Positions 7,739 to 15,516 of a stretch of 36,283 nucleotides of DNA are shown here, piece after piece. The notes under the pieces were generated by a model. It did no database searches and was not told where the DNA came from. It saw only the letters and a program-made list of their open reading frames with translations. Position 1 is the first letter of the stretch, and every line of letters starts with the position of its first letter. The stretch spans positions 1-36,283 of the forward strand of contig NZ_NIUC01000007.1 in NCBI RefSeq assembly GCF_002807035.1. The letters are read 5' to 3'. The translations under genes were made by a program, and so were the position numbers. This DNA is from Algoriphagus formosus (lineage in GTDB: Bacteria; Bacteroidota; Bacteroidia; Cytophagales; Cyclobacteriaceae).

Positions 7739-9097
7739 ATGAAACGTATATTGATTTTCTTCTTTGGGTTTCTACTTCTAGGAATCCAGTCCTGTTCAGA
7801 GTTTCTGGACAGCAAGCCTAATCGTAACCTGGTTATTCCGCAAAGTTTGGATGATTTTCAGCAAATGCTAGATGCCGAACTCCGGGGCTTAAATGATTTC
7901 TACATGAATGGGCTATTTAGCTCAGATGATATTTATTTCAGTGAGAGCCTATTAAGCCTACTTAGCTTTAGTCAGACATCATTTTATTTCTGGGAGGCTG
8001 ATCCTTACCTTCCAGATGAATGGGATGCAGGTTTTGCCTCCTCATATCGAAAAATTCTTTATGCCAATTTGGTATTGGAAGGATTGGAAAATTATGAGCC
8101 GGCCAATGAATTAGAACGAAACAGAGTGTTGGAATTGGAATCCTCGGCAAGGTTTTTTAGAGCCTTGGGGCACTATGAGGTTTTGTTGCATTTTGCACCT
8201 CCCTATGATCCCAGCCAACCTGATCAATTGGGGATTTCCATCCGATTGGCATCCGATATCAATGTTAAAAATGAGCGGTCAACCATGAAAGAATGTTTTG
8301 ATCAGATCATTGAGGACTTGGAATTTGGATTGGACTATTTGCCAACCAAGGCTGAAATCCCTACTCGGCCATCCTTATGGGCCAGTAATGCCTTTTTGGG
8401 TAGGGTATTCTTAAACATGTTGGATTATGAAAAGGCTTATACCTATTCTAAGACTGCCTTGGACATCGATAATTCCCTGATGGATTTTAAAATGATTGAT
8501 TCTGAACTTCCATACTCTTTCGAGGTCTTCCATGAGGAAACGATATTTTATCAAAAGCATTTGACATCCAGACATACTACGAATGGAGGGGCTTATGTAA
8601 ATCCGGAACTGGTTGAATTATATGATAGTACGGATTTAAGAAAGACCTATTTTTTGCTGCCGAGTTCTGAGGAGGGCCTCTTCAATTTCAGAGGCAATTA
8701 TACCGGGGATTTTTATCACTTCGGTGGCTTGGCAGTAGATGAAGTTATCTTGAATTATGCAGAAAGTGCCTTTAGAATCGGGGAGGAAGTAGAGGCTTTG
8801 GAGCAGTTGAATTACCTATTGGAGAATCGATATGAGGAAGGCTTTGAAGCAATTTCTGAATTATCTGGTCAGGATTTACTTGAAAAGATTGTTATGGAAA
8901 GAAGAAAGGAATTGGTGTATAGGGGATTGAGATGGCTTGATCTTAAAAGATTCAATTTGTACCCTGAGTTGGCAGTCACTTTGGATCGTACATTCAATGA
9001 ACGTCAGGCAACTTTACCACCCAATGATCTTCGGTATGCTTTTCTGATTCCACCGGCTGAGATTAATCTGAATCCCATACAGCAAAATCCAAGGTAG
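7739..9097 (+). CDS. SusD/RagB-family surface lipoprotein
   Basis: The 452-residue protein begins with a lipoprotein signal ending in the lipobox LLGIQSC (C19). Helical TPR-like segments typical of SusD follow (EWDAGFASSYRKILYANLVLEGL, then LESSARFFRALGHYEVLLHF). The C-terminal region contains the family signature ERRKELVYRGLRWLDLKRFN and ends with an ADQ/PP-type segment (FLIPPAEINLNPIQQNP). It caps the SusC barrel and binds ligand at the cell surface. It is separated from susC by 108 bp that can fold (TGCCTCGGGG pairs with CCCCAGGCA), a common place to tune the SusC:SusD ratio. A terminator follows. Confidence 0.93.
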   Translation: MKRILIFFFGFLLLGIQSCSEFLDSKPNRNLVIPQSLDDFQQMLDAELRGLNDFYMNGLFSSDDIYFSESLLSLLSFSQTSFYFWEADPYLPDEWDAGFASSYRKILYANLVLEGLENYEPANELERNRVLELESSARFFRALGHYEVLLHFAPPYDPSQPDQLGISIRLASDINVKNERSTMKECFDQIIEDLEFGLDYLPTKAEIPTRPSLWASNAFLGRVFLNMLDYEKAYTYSKTALDIDNSLMDFKMIDSELPYSFEVFHEETIFYQKHLTSRHTTNGGAYVNPELVELYDSTDLRKTYFLLPSSEEGLFNFRGNYTGDFYHFGGLAVDEVILNYAESAFRIGEEVEALEQLNYLLENRYEEGFEAISELSGQDLLEKIVMERRKELVYRGLRWLDLKRFNLYPELAVTLDRTFNERQATLPPNDLRYAFLIPPAEINLNPIQQNPR

Positions 9098-9104
9098 GAA
9101 AGGA

Positions 9105-9135
9105 GGGAGGAACTCTCCACAAGAAAGTTCCTCCC
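9105..9135. terminator. Terminator at the end of the tlpA-susC-susD operon
   Basis: Perfect 10-bp stem GGGAGGAACT/AGTTCCTCCC with an 11-base loop, then TTAATTTTA, starting eight bases after the susD stop codon. It also lies just downstream of the convergent minus-strand gene ending at 9142, so it may serve both. Confidence 0.7.
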
Positions 9136-9141
9136 TTAATT

Positions 9142-9429
9142 TTATGGCGTAGCCAACGGTAGCGACCCGTTTTTAATAAACTCACCTGATTCTACCTCAT
9201 CTGCTGTAAGCATTGGGTCTTCAAAGGAACAGGTTTCCTGGACCGACTGATTACACTCGTAGGTATTGGGACCCGGAGTGACATCAGTTAAATCATACCA
9301 GATTTCCGTGCCGGGAGCAGGATCCTCTGCATACCTTACTTCTGGGTTATGGGCGAAATTCATCGCCATCGCCAAGCTTGCTCCCAGCAACAATGCCAGT
9401 GCTGGAAGCAGTTTTCTTAATTTATTCAT
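9142..9429 (-). CDS. DUF6520-type exported small protein
   Basis: The start is placed at ATG 9429 (MNKLRKLLPALALLLG), which puts the signal peptide at the N-terminus. An upstream ATG at 9453 would add eight residues before it and overlap a hairpin. The 95-residue product has an export signal ending near AMA, then a short acidic domain with two cysteines (YECNQSVQETC) and the phrases EIWYDLTDV and CSFEDP, as in the Bacteroidota family I know as DUF6520. The function of that family is unknown. A MauE-like membrane gene lies upstream on the same strand. Members often sit beside MauE, TlpA or SusCD genes, which hints at an oxidatively folded surface peptide; that link is inference. Confidence 0.7.
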   Translation of the reverse strand: MNKLRKLLPALALLLGASLAMAMNFAHNPEVRYAEDPAPGTEIWYDLTDVTPGPNTYECNQSVQETCSFEDPMLTADEVESGEFIKNGSLPLATP

Positions 9430-9438
9430 AGTTATGGA

Positions 9439-9463
9439 CCCTTTTTTGACCAATCAAAAAGGG
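9439..9463 (-). promoter_or_regulatory. Hairpin in the 5' leader of the DUF6520 gene
   Basis: On the minus strand CCCTTTTTGA pairs with TCAAAAAAGGG about ten bases before the start codon at 9429. It sits where a ribosome-binding site would lie and could affect translation. The rest of the 370-bp gap up to the MauE-like gene contains a weak plus-strand ORF at 9434-9655, described under findings. Confidence 0.4.
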
Positions 9464-9643
9464 ACAAAACGTTTGGGTTGTTTGCCTACTCTGAAAAGGG
9501 TTTTCGGCTTCTCCCTTTTGCTCATCGGTGTTGGTCTGCTTCTCACCCAAACCATCGAGAAGAATGAGCATGTTTTAGTCTTGGAGGAATGTTTTCTCTT
9601 TAAATGGATTTTTCCGGATAGGGACTTATCATCCCTAGGCCGT

Positions 9644-9678
9644 GGGGCAGTTTAGTACTCGCTGCCCCTAAATTTTTA
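9644..9678 (+). terminator. Rho-independent terminator, plus strand
   Basis: GGGGCAG and CTGCCCC form a perfect 7-bp stem with an 11-base loop, followed by TAAATTTTTATTT. It reads as a terminator on the plus strand only, although the annotated genes on both sides are on the minus strand. It overlaps the stop codon of the small plus-strand ORF at 9434-9655. Confidence 0.5.
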
Positions 9679-9798
9679 TTTAAATTGCTTCATATTGTTT
9701 TTTTAGTTTGGGGATTTTCTTAACTTAAGATTACTTTCATTAACTCAATGGTAAAAAGGCTTTGGCCTTGGTTGCTTAACACCTAAAGAAGTCAGGTT

Positions 9799-10221
9799 TT
9801 ACCTGGCTTCTTTTTTTGATTCTATCCATAATCCCACAATGGCAAGGATCAATAAATTCAAGTTGAGGATCATATGGGCAGTCCAGCCCATAGAATCGAT
9901 TAAGCCCGCACAGTTGCAGGGAACTCTTGGAAAAGCTCCCACCCAGATTAGTCCCACATAAGTGATAAATACAGTAAGTAAAAGAATGCTGCCTAAGTAT
10001 CCCCACCAGCGGGTAATTTGGAAGACAAGAAGAATGGCTAGTAAAAGCTCTGCCAAGGGAACAGCGTAGCTAAGGATTTCAGCTAGCTCGGCGGGAAAAG
10101 TCTGATTGTGAAAGGCTTTTCTGCTCTGCTCAAATCGGATCAATTTGTCCAGGCCAGTATAGGTCCAAAGTAAAGCTAATAGGTAGGAGGGGAGTATTTT
10201 GAAGGGGCTTATATTTTCCAT
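9799..10221 (-). CDS. MauE/DoxX-like membrane protein
   Basis: The product has 140 residues and four hydrophobic helices (about 8-24, 46-66, 72-95 and 112-132). The pattern 'LLALLWTYTGLDKLIRF', the second-helix segment containing VPLAELLLAILLVF, and a cysteine pair after helix 3 (FPRVPCNCAGLID) match the methylamine-utilisation MauE family, whose members help make or fold disulfide- or quinone-containing secreted proteins. In Bacteroidota such proteins are common beside TlpA-like and small exported proteins, as here. It would act in the inner membrane. The stop codon lies in the loop of a hairpin (9786-9812). The start at 10221 gives a typical N-terminus. Confidence 0.75.
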   Translation of the reverse strand: MENISPFKILPSYLLALLWTYTGLDKLIRFEQSRKAFHNQTFPAELAEILSYAVPLAELLLAILLVFQITRWWGYLGSILLLTVFITYVGLIWVGAFPRVPCNCAGLIDSMGWTAHMILNLNLLILAIVGLWIESKKEAR

Positions 10222-10556
10222 TTCATACTTGATTTGCGCAAAAGCTAGAAAAAAGGGAAATGGAAAATACCCGACTGGGGTAATGGTGACTTTTTTAGCG
10301 ACAATGTCAGTATTTTGACTGTTTCGGAATAGTTTTTTGATTAATCATTTGGTTTTTAGGGTCTTGGGTTCTAAACTCAACTATGGGGAAATGAAAAACC
10401 TAATTATTCTTAAGTGTTAATCGATAGGGAATTAAGTTTTTCTGAATAAGCATGAAGGGGTTAGCAATTGCTGTACACAATTAGATCTCCTTCCTTGGGT
10501 ACCTTTTTAAAAGGGGTGTGTAATCAGCGTATTTTCTAAAATCTAACTTTATTGAC
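10222..10556. promoter_or_regulatory. Divergent intergenic region with a palindrome (candidate Crp-type site)
   Basis: This 335-bp spacer lies between the MauE-like gene and the Crp-terpene synthase fusion. It has no ORF. The clearest structure is AATTGCTGTACACAATT at 10466-10482, a near-symmetrical site about 75 bp before the fusion's start. TAACTTTA at 10543-10550 is close to the Bacteroidota -7 element (TAnnTTTG) but leaves a very short leader. The palindrome could be a target of the fusion's own DNA-binding half; this is untested. Confidence 0.3.
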
Positions 10557-12110
10557 ATGGAAGCTATTTCATGGAAACCTGTCCAACTCCGGGTACTGTT
10601 GGGCTTGGAGGGAAAAGCGGATATTTCTGCTTTTCAAAAACTGGGAGAATATCTGACGCTCTCAGAATTACCTGAAAAATCTGTAATCCGGCATGCAGGG
10701 GAAGTCGAAACACAGTCCCATGTCCTGATTGAGGGTTTGGTGGGCATGTATCAAAGCCGAAAACTGGTTAGGCTTTTTTTTCCCGGAGATATGTTTTTGG
10801 ATTATGAATCTTATCAGTTACAGGTTCCGAGTCGATTTGAGTTTCGGGCTATGTATGACTCGGTGTTTACCAATTTGGATTTCGAGAAGGAAGAGTTGGT
10901 TCTAAAAGAAATCCCGGATATGAAATCCGTATCAGAGAATCTCATCAAAAGGGTACGTCATGCCAACGAACAATGGATCGCCTTCACTCAACTGCATCAT
11001 GTGGAAAAGTTGAAGCAGCTGGAGGCCAAGAATCCGAAGATATTATTTGATCTAAAAGACCTGGAGCTGGCCAATATTTTAGGAACGAGTGATCGAACCG
11101 TCCAAAGAATCCGGAGAAAAAGGAAGGAGGAGGAAAGAATTTCTGGAAATTGGAAGGATAGACTTCAGGTAGAGTTAAAGTACCCCTTTGAAGCAGCTAT
11201 TCATCCTAATCATAAAACCATCATCGCACAGACGATTACATGGGCCACGGTATTTCACAATTTGCTTCGTAGTCCTGAGGAGGTGAAGGCTTTTCACGCT
11301 CAGAAGTTGGGTCTTCTATCCTGCTATCTCTATCCGGAGACCGAGCTGGATACTGCCATATGGGTAGCTAAATTATATACCTGGCTCTTTTATTTGGATG
11401 ATATGACTGATCATATTCCCAACGGTCAGAAAGGCCAATTTTGGAAGTGGATATTTCAGGGAATGGATAGGGAAAATCTACTCTTGGAATTGCATACGCT
11501 ACCGGGCAGAGTTTGGGAGCTGATTAGAATTTGGTATGAACTGCGGAAGGAATTGGAGGGACTGGAAAATATGTCTGAATCTAAGCTATCTCTGATGGAG
11601 GAAGAGGTGCAGGCCTTTATCCAATATAATCTCAAGGAGGCTCTTTTGAAGGATTCAGGGTTAATTCCCGATGCTTCTGAATACATGATGGATAAGCCAT
11701 TCTATTCTGGAGCCAGATTGGCGGTCAATTTTACCTGCTTGGATATAGGGGATGAGTTTGATAGCGAATCAGAAGACTGGAAGAAAAGTCAGGTTCTTCG
11801 GGAATTGGGAGCTAAACTGATCTTCTTGAGCAATGATTTGATTTCATTCAGGAAGGAAAGGAAAAAAGGAGACTCCATGAATTACCTCTCTATTTTGATG
11901 CGAAAGAATTCCTGGAATTTCCGAAAAGCAGAGGCTAAAGTATTGATGGATTTTCAGGAGACACTTCAGGAGTTTTTAAAGTGGGACCGAAAGATCCGTT
12001 CGGATTTTGACCCGGGGAATCTCTGGCAATTACACTGCCTAAAGCAAATCAAATACAAAGTGGCCGGTTCCAACCACTGGTCATTTCATGTCACTACACG
12101 CTATGAATAA
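10557..12110 (+). CDS. Crp/Fnr-type regulator fused to a class I terpene synthase
   Basis: The 517-residue protein joins two units in one unbroken frame. Residues 25-190 follow the Crp/Fnr plan: a cyclic-nucleotide-binding beta-roll (HVLIEGLVGMYQSRKLVRLFFPGDMF), a connecting helix and a winged HTH (LELANILGTSDRTVQRIRRKRK). Residues 200-517 carry the class I terpene synthase motifs: the aspartate-rich DDMTD (281-285) after WLFYL, the NSE triad N426-D427-xx-S430-xxx-E434 (NDLISFRKE), and the RY pair (515-516) almost at the C-terminus. The residue about 46 positions before the triad, usually the pyrophosphate-sensing Arg, is Lys380. The metal-binding residues are intact, so cyclisation of a prenyl diphosphate is plausible; substrate and product cannot be told. 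Either it is a cNMP-controlled enzyme, or a regulator that senses a prenyl diphosphate. RteC follows 30 bp downstream. Confidence 0.85.
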   Translation: MEAISWKPVQLRVLLGLEGKADISAFQKLGEYLTLSELPEKSVIRHAGEVETQSHVLIEGLVGMYQSRKLVRLFFPGDMFLDYESYQLQVPSRFEFRAMYDSVFTNLDFEKEELVLKEIPDMKSVSENLIKRVRHANEQWIAFTQLHHVEKLKQLEAKNPKILFDLKDLELANILGTSDRTVQRIRRKRKEEERISGNWKDRLQVELKYPFEAAIHPNHKTIIAQTITWATVFHNLLRSPEEVKAFHAQKLGLLSCYLYPETELDTAIWVAKLYTWLFYLDDMTDHIPNGQKGQFWKWIFQGMDRENLLLELHTLPGRVWELIRIWYELRKELEGLENMSESKLSLMEEEVQAFIQYNLKEALLKDSGLIPDASEYMMDKPFYSGARLAVNFTCLDIGDEFDSESEDWKKSQVLRELGAKLIFLSNDLISFRKERKKGDSMNYLSILMRKNSWNFRKAEAKVLMDFQETLQEFLKWDRKIRSDFDPGNLWQLHCLKQIKYKVAGSNHWSFHVTTRYE

Positions 12111-12139
12111 AACTATTATTAACCTAAACCAACTTAATT

Positions 12140-12988
12140 ATGAGTATCACAAATTATTCCGAGCAGGTCTTGACAAACCTGCGCAGGGATCTTGGCATCC
12201 TGATGTTGGATGGAGATAATAAGCTGATCCAATTTGAATCGGCATTCTACTTGGTAGACAAGGCCTTGGCGAAGGTGAAACATTATCTTTCCAGTTATGA
12301 ATTTAAAACTGAGGAGGAAGAGATCACCTTTTTCAAGGACCTGATGTCTGAGTTTTTAAAGGAGTCGGTCTACTTTGCGGAGTTGTTTAATCTGGAATCC
12401 AGTAAGCCGCCCGGTCCCAAGAAGGAAATCAAACGCTATTTTGAAGGGGAACTGAAATCGATTCGGAGCTTCCTCCGAAACAATCAGAATCTGTACAATT
12501 ACCTGCTTTTGAATAAGACCAATCAGGATAAGGTGTTTTTCCTGAGGAGTTCCATGACTCCCATTTACAAGCCCAATTTATTCTGGCAGACTTTGGACAC
12601 ACGTTTTTGTACGGTGTACACCCTGTATTTTGCAAGGATTAAAGGGAGTTTGGCTCTTTCTGAATTCATTGATTATCAGTTGAAATTATTGAATGGGGAC
12701 GAGCCTGAACCATCTTACAAACGCAAGAATCCGCTGCACTGGACAGGTAAGAAAGTAGAGCTGGTGGAATTGGTCTATGCACTTAAGCAGACGGGTGTTA
12801 TCAATCACGGTCGGGCAGATTTAAAGGAAATAGCCCATCGGATGGGTTCATTTCTGGGAATGAATCTGCAGGATTTTTATAAGACTTTTAGTGAAATCAG
12901 TATTCGGAAGAAAAGCCGAACGGCATTTTTAGATACGCTTCGAGACAGACTGACTGATTATTTGGAAAAAGGAGAGGCTTTGAACTAG
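12140..12988 (+). CDS. rteC: RteC-family regulator
   Basis: The 282-residue soluble, mostly helical protein fits the RteC family in length and layout. The N-terminal half is helical with FESAFYLVDKALAKVKHYL and EITFFKDLMSEFLKESVYF. The central FYL-type region contains DTRFCTVYTLYFARIKG. The C-terminal winged-helix-like region contains LHWTGKKVELVELVYALKQTGVINHGRADLKEIAHRMG and SEISIRKKSRTAFLDTLRDRL. In CTnDOT, RteC activates the excision operon and so controls transfer. Its position just before the tra genes suggests the same role here. The tetQ-rteA-rteB genes that precede it in CTnDOT are absent; in their place is the Crp-terpene synthase fusion 30 bp upstream. Confidence 0.85.
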   Translation: MSITNYSEQVLTNLRRDLGILMLDGDNKLIQFESAFYLVDKALAKVKHYLSSYEFKTEEEEITFFKDLMSEFLKESVYFAELFNLESSKPPGPKKEIKRYFEGELKSIRSFLRNNQNLYNYLLLNKTNQDKVFFLRSSMTPIYKPNLFWQTLDTRFCTVYTLYFARIKGSLALSEFIDYQLKLLNGDEPEPSYKRKNPLHWTGKKVELVELVYALKQTGVINHGRADLKEIAHRMGSFLGMNLQDFYKTFSEISIRKKSRTAFLDTLRDRLTDYLEKGEALN

Positions 12989-13022
12989 CCCAAAATCGAA
13001 TCATTTAAAATCAAAAAAAACT

Positions 13023-14264
13023 ATGAAAAAGCTAGTTAATATGCTTTTACTGGGAATGCTATGCCTTCCGGTAATTGCTCAAATTCAATTGGAGGGGAAG
13101 TTTGATGTAGATATCCCCCAAAATCAAATCTGGGACGGAAGGTATTTGCTGTACACCTTTCGAGGAGATGCCCATATCTATGATGTAGAAACGGAGGAGA
13201 AATGGGTGATTCCGGATCATCAGGTATCTGGCTTGGGCTATCAGGATGGTTATTACTTTCAAAAGAAAGATGACCTCTATACGCTGAGGAAGGTAGGGGA
13301 GGAAGAACCTGTTTTGCCTTATCGTTTTTCTTGGGTTTCGGGATGGTTTGGGAATACTGTTTTGGGATGGGAAGAGGTGACCGGTCCAGAAGCAGGAATT
13401 TATGGAGTTTGGTATCAAATGGGAGAGGGTATTCTAGCCAGACATGAATTAAAGGATATTCATCAGGCAGTGGGATTTGATTATACCCAGAAATGGTTTA
13501 TGCGCGAGTTGGACTGGCAAACTGCCCAAAAGCTATATTCCTATCAATATCAGGAGGGCTTGATTGTCCTGCCCAACAAGGACAAAGAGACCTTTTCTTT
13601 TTATGATTTGGAGTTAAAGCAGGCATTTCCGGGTGAGTTTATAAAGGCTGAACCTTTTTCAGAAGGTTTGGCAGCTGTGCAGAATGAAGATGGACTTTGG
13701 GGTTTTATTGATCGAAATGGCCAAGTTAAAGTACCCTTTATTTATCGAAGAAAACCGGGACAGTTTCATTCTGGTAGAGTGAAGGTGATCAATAGTCAAA
13801 ACCTAGTTGGTTATATCGATACAAAAGGGGAATTGGAGATTCCAGCCAAATTCAGCAGTGCCACGGATTTTTATAAGGGAAAGGCCATCGCCAAACCGAG
13901 TGGATGGGATAAACCTCGGGTGGTATTGGACTTAGATGGGAGAGAAGAGAAGTTGTTTTGTATCAATTGTGTTCTACATACTAGAACGTATAAGAGCTAT
14001 GCGGCATATTTTCCAAGTCAGGATATTATGAATTGGGTAGATGAGGAGCACTTGATTATGGGTATCTGGGGTCAGGCTTCCTTGTATACTAAAGAGGGCG
14101 AAAAGGTATTTGATCGGGTATATCCCTTGCTAAAAGATCTGGTAGATGGGAAATTAATATTGGTTGAAGGAGCTTTTCTTGCTAAGGATTTGGATCAACG
14201 TTTCTACCTCTGGGATTTGGAGTCGGATAGGGCTCTGATTGAGTTGAGTTTTACTGAGTTTTAA
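13023..14264 (+). CDS. Exported WG-repeat protein
   Basis: A signal peptide (MKKLVNMLLLGMLCLPVIAQ) precedes about 390 residues of beta-rich repeats. The clearest WG-type units lie in the second half: GLAAVQNEDGLWGFIDRNGQVKVPFIY, then GRVKVINSQNLVGYIDTKGELEIPAKF, then a weaker ATDFYKGKAIAK unit. Such repeats build a beta-propeller or solenoid scaffold at the cell surface and have no known enzyme activity. The gene lies between rteC and the first tra genes and may belong to the element as an accessory surface protein. Confidence 0.75.
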   Translation: MKKLVNMLLLGMLCLPVIAQIQLEGKFDVDIPQNQIWDGRYLLYTFRGDAHIYDVETEEKWVIPDHQVSGLGYQDGYYFQKKDDLYTLRKVGEEEPVLPYRFSWVSGWFGNTVLGWEEVTGPEAGIYGVWYQMGEGILARHELKDIHQAVGFDYTQKWFMRELDWQTAQKLYSYQYQEGLIVLPNKDKETFSFYDLELKQAFPGEFIKAEPFSEGLAAVQNEDGLWGFIDRNGQVKVPFIYRRKPGQFHSGRVKVINSQNLVGYIDTKGELEIPAKFSSATDFYKGKAIAKPSGWDKPRVVLDLDGREEKLFCINCVLHTRTYKSYAAYFPSQDIMNWVDEEHLIMGIWGQASLYTKEGEKVFDRVYPLLKDLVDGKLILVEGAFLAKDLDQRFYLWDLESDRALIELSFTEF

Positions 14265-14356
14265 TAGGAAAATGACCCCACTGGGGATAAGCTACTGAAA
14301 AACAGTATGTTTTTTTTGAGATGTTTGAAGCCCTTAATTCAAAAAGAGAAAGCATT

Positions 14357-14668
14357 ATGATTCATTCCCTTATTAAAAATGAGTATTTCTGGCCATTACT
14401 TCTGATTGTAGTGGTTGGGTATTATGGCTGGATAGTCTTTAGGTATTTCCTGGCACCAATCACTGAATACTTTCAGAACCGGGGCTTGGGGAATACTCAA
14501 AAACAGAGGAAAGGCAAATTGAATATCAGCTGGGATGATTTGGTTATTGTCTTTGCCATTCAGCGCAAACTAATCCATAATCCTGGTGTGGATTTACATC
14601 CTGATGAGCGAGCCTTAATCAATCAATCTCCCTTTCGGGAAGTATTGGCCAGTGAGCTTCCAGATTAA
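14357..14668 (+). CDS. Small membrane-anchored protein at the head of the tra operon
   Basis: A single strong membrane helix (EYFWPLLLIVVVGYYGWIVF) near the N-terminus is followed by a basic linker and a soluble C-terminal domain of about 50 residues (SWDDLVIVFAIQRKL...HPDERALINQSPF). I chose ATG 14357 because it puts the helix at the usual distance and follows an A/G-rich stretch; ATG 14321 would add 12 residues. I do not recognise the family. It ends directly before the traE leader and is probably co-transcribed with it. Confidence 0.55.
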   Translation: MIHSLIKNEYFWPLLLIVVVGYYGWIVFRYFLAPITEYFQNRGLGNTQKQRKGKLNISWDDLVIVFAIQRKLIHNPGVDLHPDERALINQSPFREVLASELPD

Positions 14669-14734
14669 ATGGTCTGGAAAGGATATAAGTTCTGCTTTCA
14701 GTTTCAAAAAATTAAACTAAACCAACATACCACT

Positions 14735-15067
14735 ATGAAGAAAAGTATCCAAACCCTTTATTTCAGGCTTAGCACAGCCTGTTTCTTTCTGCTAGTAAAT
14801 TCTGTAAATGCTCAAGATGGAAATGGTGTTGCCGGTATTGAGGCTGCTTCCAATCAGGTCTCCGGATTTTTTAGAAGTGGAGTCACCTTGATGTATGCCA
14901 TCGGAGCTATTGTCGGACTGGTAGGTGCTGTCAAAGTCTTTAATAAATGGAATTCGGGAGATCCGGATACCGGAAAGGTGGCAGCGGCCTGGTTTGGTTC
15001 CTGTGTCTTTTTGGTTGTGGTATCCCTTGTTCTTCAGAGTTTCTTTGGAGCACCGGCTAATCCATAA
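14735..15067 (+). CDS. traE: Conjugative transfer protein TraE (DUF4134)
   Basis: The start at 14735 gives a signal peptide (MKKSIQTLYF... ending VNAQ); the longer frame upstream is untranslated leader. The mature 85-residue part has two membrane helices (VTLMYAIGAIVGLVGAVKVF and AAWFGSCVFLVVVSLVLQSFF) around the family segment NKWNSGDPDTGKVAAAW. This is the DUF4134 protein called TraE in CTnDOT, the likely VirB2-like pilin or pore subunit of the mating channel. It lies six bases before traF. Confidence 0.93.
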   Translation: MKKSIQTLYFRLSTACFFLLVNSVNAQDGNGVAGIEAASNQVSGFFRSGVTLMYAIGAIVGLVGAVKVFNKWNSGDPDTGKVAAAWFGSCVFLVVVSLVLQSFFGAPANP

Positions 15068-15073
15068 GTCTCT

Positions 15074-15403
15074 GTGAAGCCTTCACGAATACATAAGGGA
15101 TTGGATCATGAAATGGAGTTTAAAGGGCTGAGGCCTCCTTTTCTCTACCACATGATAGCGGTGGGAGTGGGGACTATTCTGCTCTTTTTGCTCCTTTCAG
15201 GTCTGGGATTGGCTCCTATGCTGGCGGCCTTCTTTACCCTGGCTCCCATGATTCTATTGGCTAGTAAGATTCTGGCTTGGAATCGGGATATGGGTCAATA
15301 CGGCTTGATGAAGCGATCGGCCTATAAGCAGGTTCCTTTCAGTATTCGGCTACGGAGCAGAAGCCCCATACGAGGCTTGAGCAAGTCAAAAAGCGGGCGC
15401 TAA
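15074..15403 (+). CDS. traF: Conjugative transfer protein TraF (DUF4133)
   Basis: The 109-residue protein has two close membrane helices (about 25-45 and 46-66). Its N-terminus, INKG-like HKGLDHEMEFKGLRPPFL, is typical of DUF4133/TraF, which is VirB3-like and pairs with the TraG ATPase in the inner membrane. The start is GTG at 15074, needed to include the conserved KG...EFKGL segment; no ATG fits. The GTG lies six bases after the traE stop. Confidence 0.9.
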   Translation: MKPSRIHKGLDHEMEFKGLRPPFLYHMIAVGVGTILLFLLLSGLGLAPMLAAFFTLAPMILLASKILAWNRDMGQYGLMKRSAYKQVPFSIRLRSRSPIRGLSKSKSGR

Positions 15404-15415
15404 TCGGGGGTTGAG

Positions 15416-15436
15416 GGTAGACTGCTTCAGTCTACC
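15416..15436 (+). terminator. Hairpin between traF and traG (possible attenuator)
   Basis: GGTAGACT/AGTCTACC forms a perfect 8-bp stem with a 5-base loop, followed by TTCTCTTTC. The T-run is interrupted, so it is more likely a partial terminator or RNA-processing hairpin that lowers traG relative to traE and traF. Confidence 0.45.
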
Positions 15437-15516
15437 TTCTCTTTCACTTGAGTCTTGATTTCCGGGCTTTTGGCTTGGTGGTATTCAAACCTATTTCTTA
15501 TTAACCCTAAAATTCC

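Noticed and set aside
12140..12988. Tetracycline resistance region because of RteC
   Set aside because: No tetQ, rteA or rteB is present; RteC alone does not imply it.
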